Source of the DNA: Setaria digitata
Taxonomy: Eukaryota > Nematoda > Chromadorea > Rhabditida > Setariidae
Assembly (NCBI GenBank): GCA_003640385.1
Contig: RCAB01000012.1
Span: 248,001-312,000, forward strand
Reading direction: 5' to 3'
Length of the DNA stretch: 64,000 bases
Positions 60,312 to 64,000 of the stretch are shown here, in pieces. How positions within the stretch are numbered: the stretch's first letter is position 1; each line of letters begins with the position of its first letter. The translations under genes were made by a program, and so were the position numbers. Below the pieces are notes generated by a model. The model saw only the letters and a program-made list of their open reading frames with translations, was not told where the DNA came from and ran no database searches.

Positions 60312-63123
60312 TATTCCAAAGAGGAACTCTTTTCACAATACCGAAATGCACATTTATCAATTTATCTATGAAACAGGTAAAAGCACCAGAAAGACTAATT
60401 ATTTCAGAGAATGCAAAATACAGTCACGAGTGATAATTACACATACAGAACGTCACCTGCTACTCCTTCCTTCATGCGCACCTGTAAGCTCATCATTGAT
60501 TTTCATTTTTCAGAACTAAAACGAAATGTCAAAGTTCCTACATTTTGAAGTTTTTAACAAAACATTTAGAAATGGCAATATTAACTGATTTCAAAAGTTA
60601 CAGTGCGTTTTAATTGCTGTTTGATTAACAAATTCCACAACTTAATCCAGTGAAAAAGGGAGTTGAACTTATCTTTCACCCTTTCAGTTCATATGTACAC
60701 CTATGATAATGATGCAAAATTTAGGCCTGGAACTAATTAGTAACTTAAATTAATTAATAATACTTGCAGTGTTGTGCGGTACTCCTTTGTTTTCGGATCC
60801 GAAATTTCGTCCATCGAATAAAATCAAGTCAACTCAGTTCTGTAATTACACACCATTATCATCAAGTTTTAAGCATGATAAAGTGGAAACATCAATCCAA
60901 GAAACATCGGGAAAAGCAACCATTATCCACAAGAGTCAGCCATCTGTTTCCGTGAATACTTGTCAGGTTGCGCCTCTATATCATAATTACCAGTGATCCC
61001 TACAGTACAGTGGGCTTCTCAAATTTATTACTTTTGACTAAAAAAAAATCTGATCCAAAAGAACAATTAATTATTTGTGAATAATGATGAAACTTTTTCT
61101 GATAGTATTTAAATAGGAATGCAGAATGATAATAGATAAGATAATTTTTACACTTACTATTATTGGAAAAGCTGAAAATTTCTAGCAATTGTTTATTCAA
61201 AATATAAACAGAGAATGACTAAGTTTAGTCTTATTACAGAACGGTGGTTACAGAAACACAATAAAACATTACTTTCCGAATAGTGGTCAAAAGGGAAACG
61301 GATTCATGTTCGAAATTGATCAGCGATTATCAACGGTTAATATTTTTCAGTTTCATTCACTCATTCTGTAAAACGTAACGCCATTCTAACGATCAGCTTG
61401 CTTGCATGCAGCTTATTGGATGTGAATACGGCGATTAACTTACCAAATATAACTTAGTCGTTAGAAGTAAGGCAAAGAAATAATTCAGAAAAGTGATTTC
61501 TATGAATCAAATCAAGTGCAACAGTATTATGAAAAGCTTATGTGTCAATTAACAATGAGTAATTCAACGTTAATGCGTGAAAATCAAAGGTATCAAGTTC
61601 GATTTAAAGTAAGTCACTATTTCCTTATCCTGAATAATTGATGATTTCAAGGTAGCTTGCTAACGAATTAAAGTGAGAACAGAGAAAACAGGAACAAGAA
61701 GTTTAATAGTCAGAAAGTGAATCGCGCTCTCAATATTCTATGGGAATGATAATTATGAAGTTCTGGAAAATTCCCCAGTGTATTTAATTTCCGAACTATA
61801 TAAGTAACTTGCAGCACTTGAGGATGCTTCTCGAAGATCATATAGACCATTTGAATAACATCTATTTCACTTTGTTTTTGAATGGATTTAATGCTATTCA
61901 ATTTCCGGATGGTAAGTTTCATCAATAGAAATAATGTGACTCTGTTCCATAGTATACAAAGTACACATAATGAAACTTATTTCAAAGTCGAGAGACAGAA
62001 TAGACAAAGCTTCTCACGGCTTTCATGCTGCTATACATCCGGGTCAAACACAAACTGTTTTTTTTTTTTTTGGGGTAAGCTAACAGTCTTATTTTACAAA
62101 TAACTTAATTTAGGTCAAAAGGTGAATCTAGCAGAATTTCAAGGGACAAAATTGAAACTAATCCCGCGTACAAATGTGTTATCGACTGGCGTCATATCAA
62201 CCACATCTAGTGAAGACCTCCTTCATTCTCATCCTCACAACAGTAATGATTTAAAAAAAAAAAAAACTAAAAGTCTTTTAAATATCACCATGATTTCCTT
62301 GATTACCAAGTTACTAGAATGTATATGCAAACGAAGAGACTTATATTCGACTTAAAGAAACCATTCCTGTAACCGCATGCTTCCTTCCAGATAACGGCTC
62401 CAGTTTAGTCGAAACTTCTAGTATCAAGGCATCTAGAGAGGTAATGCTTAGATTTAATTCTATTTCATGTTTAAAAATGCAATAGACCAATACCTAATTT
62501 TAAGGACATTGGAAAGTCTTAGGACGCAAAGGATTAAGGATTTTAGAGCGATGTGGATAATCAGTTAAGTGATGGACTTAAATCTTCAAGAAGCGTTTTA
62601 CTCAACAGAGACGATGATATTGAGGGATATTTGCAATGGATGAATGGACAAGCTACAGCTCGGTAAATGCTGCGTCCAGAGCCCCTCGTTCTACCTACCA
62701 TTTCAATCGTACTAAACCTCCGACTGTTTCCTTTCTCTCATCTACACTAATGGTTCGCGATGGCACAAGAAACTTCAACAGTTAACGAACTTTCATTGAT
62801 GCAATTCAATTTTGTATCATTAGAAAAGAAATAGGTATATTTCTACGCAACTTTGAAATCGACAGATCAACACTAAATCTTTTTCGTGTTTTTCAATAAT
62901 ATTACATGAAATATAGTATTTGGAACAATTACTGCCACTACAAAGCAAATTCAAAAAACACAGACAAGACGGAACAACAAAAGCGCTGTTAGTACGAAAA
63001 GGCGGCCAGTACTTAAAGCTATTTACAATGATCTTTTCCTCAAAATGTATCTTCCGAAATATCTCTGCAGCTTACGATAAATATATTTATCAGTTGCTAC
63101 GGCAAAAGCAATCAAATTCGTAG
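60312..63123 (+). CDS. Unrecognised protein, C-terminal 286 residues (5' end not found)
   Basis: Nine plus-strand exons join with matching phases: 60312-60376, 60770-60966, 61525-61608, 61815-61911, 62114-62242, 62391-62440, 62547-62662, 62917-62987, 63071-63123 (stop 63121-63123). Every junction has a usable acceptor (for example ACTTGCAG, CTTCCAG, TCTCTGCAG) and most have GTAAGT- or GTAATG-like donors. Content: a Ser/Thr-rich segment (PLFSDPKFRPSNKIKSTQF), a likely helical or coiled segment (YYEKLMCQLTMSNSTLMREN), a segment HLRMLLEDHIDHLNNIYFTL, then a polar stretch with SSEDLLHSHPHN and RDDDIEGYLQWMNGQ, and the end YDKYIYQLLRQKQSNS. I recognise no domain. The first exon begins in phase 2, so at least one exon lies upstream. 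Confidence 0.6.
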
Positions 63124-64000
63124 TATGGAACCGCAGGTGAGAGCTATATTAGGGAACAGTCAAGCATAAACGCACAATGTGTAATTCTTCCACATGCTTT
63201 TAAAAATTTCAAATTTGTACAGTTCATGTTGTTATTTTTGCTGTTTAAATATAAGAATACTAAAATAGATAGTTTAATAATTTAACTTGAAAATGCCTTA
63301 TTTCCAAAAATAGCAGTGAGGTTAACCGAAAGGATAGAAATGGATATTGAAGTTATATATTTAAAAATATATATTCAAACAAGTGCCTCGTTCACTTGAA
63401 ACTGTTAGGTAAAGGAATTAAATGTATAACTGCCAACAAAAAAAAAGACACATTTTAAACGAAAATTGCTCAAGAATAGCAGATAACAAAGGACAACAGA
63501 AAATAGTTAAAGATCCTAATGAATATACGGCAGATGTATAAGAGACTATGAACTAATTTCTATCATTCTATATTACTGATTTTATTATGGAATTTAGAAA
63601 AGGTATCATCATTAAGAGATCATTCATTCTCATTATCAACTTCTTTAATTGGTGCCACATAGGGTTGTCGAGCTTGTCGCCTTGACCCTTGAAATAAATT
63701 GCAGGAAGATCAAACTTTGCATGAGAAGAAATTAAGCATGCCTTCTAAGTATAAGCAGAAATTGCATAAACTTATAGTTTTGGAAATTTTATATTAAACC
63801 AATTTTCATTAACAACAGACTTTTTCTTGATGGCGTACTTTCAATTGCTGACATTTCATCACCCAAACCAAATGTGAGCTGAAATTGGTTTTTATAGCAT
63901 TAATTAGAACAAGAATCGAGTGTTTTTGATATTTCTCACTGTTGTAAGATATGCAACAAATGAAACAAAAAAAAAAAAAAAAGAAAGAAAAGACAAGAAA
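63124..64000. other. Right flank, mostly non-coding, ends in an A-rich tract
   Basis: Apart from the possible minus-strand exon at 63620-63687, no gene is seen. The window ends in AAACAAAAAAAAAA-type sequence near 63963. Confidence 0.45.
63620..63687 (-). CDS. Candidate last exon of a gene continuing off the right edge
   Basis: On the minus strand an acceptor TTTCAAG at 63688 opens a frame SRRQARQPYVAPIKEVDNEN ending in a TGA at 63622-63620. The charged, non-repetitive C-terminus looks real, but the exon is short and no partner exon is visible inside the window. Confidence 0.3.

Noticed and set aside
1..64000. tRNA, rRNA, CRISPR array, transposase or viral gene
   Set aside because: No B-box-like tRNA signal, no ordered direct-repeat/spacer array, and no transposase, integrase or reverse transcriptase motif was seen by reading both strands. 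Short RNA genes cannot be ruled out without a covariance-model search.

Overview
The window looks like nuclear DNA of an AT-rich nematode, most likely clade III (spirurid or filarial type). Coding sequence is split into many small exons. Introns are mostly short, with GT donors and TTTCAG/TTTAG acceptors. Some acceptors sit a few bases before a start codon, as expected for spliced-leader trans-splicing. The recognisable genes are eukaryotic, and one (an AIN-1-type GW protein) is a nematode family. Exon chains below were built by eye from reading frame, splice sites and intron phase. No alignment was run, so single junctions may be wrong although the protein identities are strong.

Layout, left to right. 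(1) 588-2496, plus: 3' part of a SUN-domain SUCO/SLP1-like membrane protein; its SUN domain would lie outside the window. (2) 4392-5517, plus: small tail-anchored-type membrane protein, unrecognised. (3) 8673-9153, minus: a candidate three-exon 3' end of an unknown gene. (4) 11406-15510, minus: GW182-like miRISC scaffold (AIN-1 type), 13 exons, preceded by a GC- and CTG/CAG-rich island at about 16.5-17.3 kb. (5) 20027-25207, minus: LIN-23/beta-TrCP, F-box plus seven WD40 repeats, 15 exons. (6) 27727-43946, plus: a giant 48-exon gene for a protein of about 1,970 residues that joins a DEAH-type RNA helicase to a C-terminal RING-IBR-RING E3 ligase. (7) 45454-46525, minus: complete ribosomal protein S16, four exons. 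(8) 48281-50464, minus: F-box protein with leucine-rich-repeat-like C-terminal half. (9) 52285-53163, plus: 3' part of a small multi-pass membrane protein. (10) 60312-63123, plus: nine phase-consistent exons of an unrecognised protein, possibly with a further exon at 57278. (11) 63620-63687, minus: possible last exon of a gene that leaves the window on the right.

Functionally, three of the genes touch ubiquitin ligation (LIN-23, the helicase-RBR protein, the F-box/LRR protein) and three touch RNA (AIN-1, the helicase-RBR protein, RPS16). They are ordinary neighbours rather than an operon: strands alternate and spacings are kilobases. The most interesting object is the helicase-RBR fusion, whose motif set appears complete for both activities. 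It has one apparent splice-site defect, a missing AG acceptor between helicase motifs V and VI. Other points of note are a perfect 20-bp inverted repeat with a 4-nt loop in an rps-16 intron, a 28-bp minisatellite near 51.5 kb, and an assembly gap at 1731 flanked by identical 56-bp copies.
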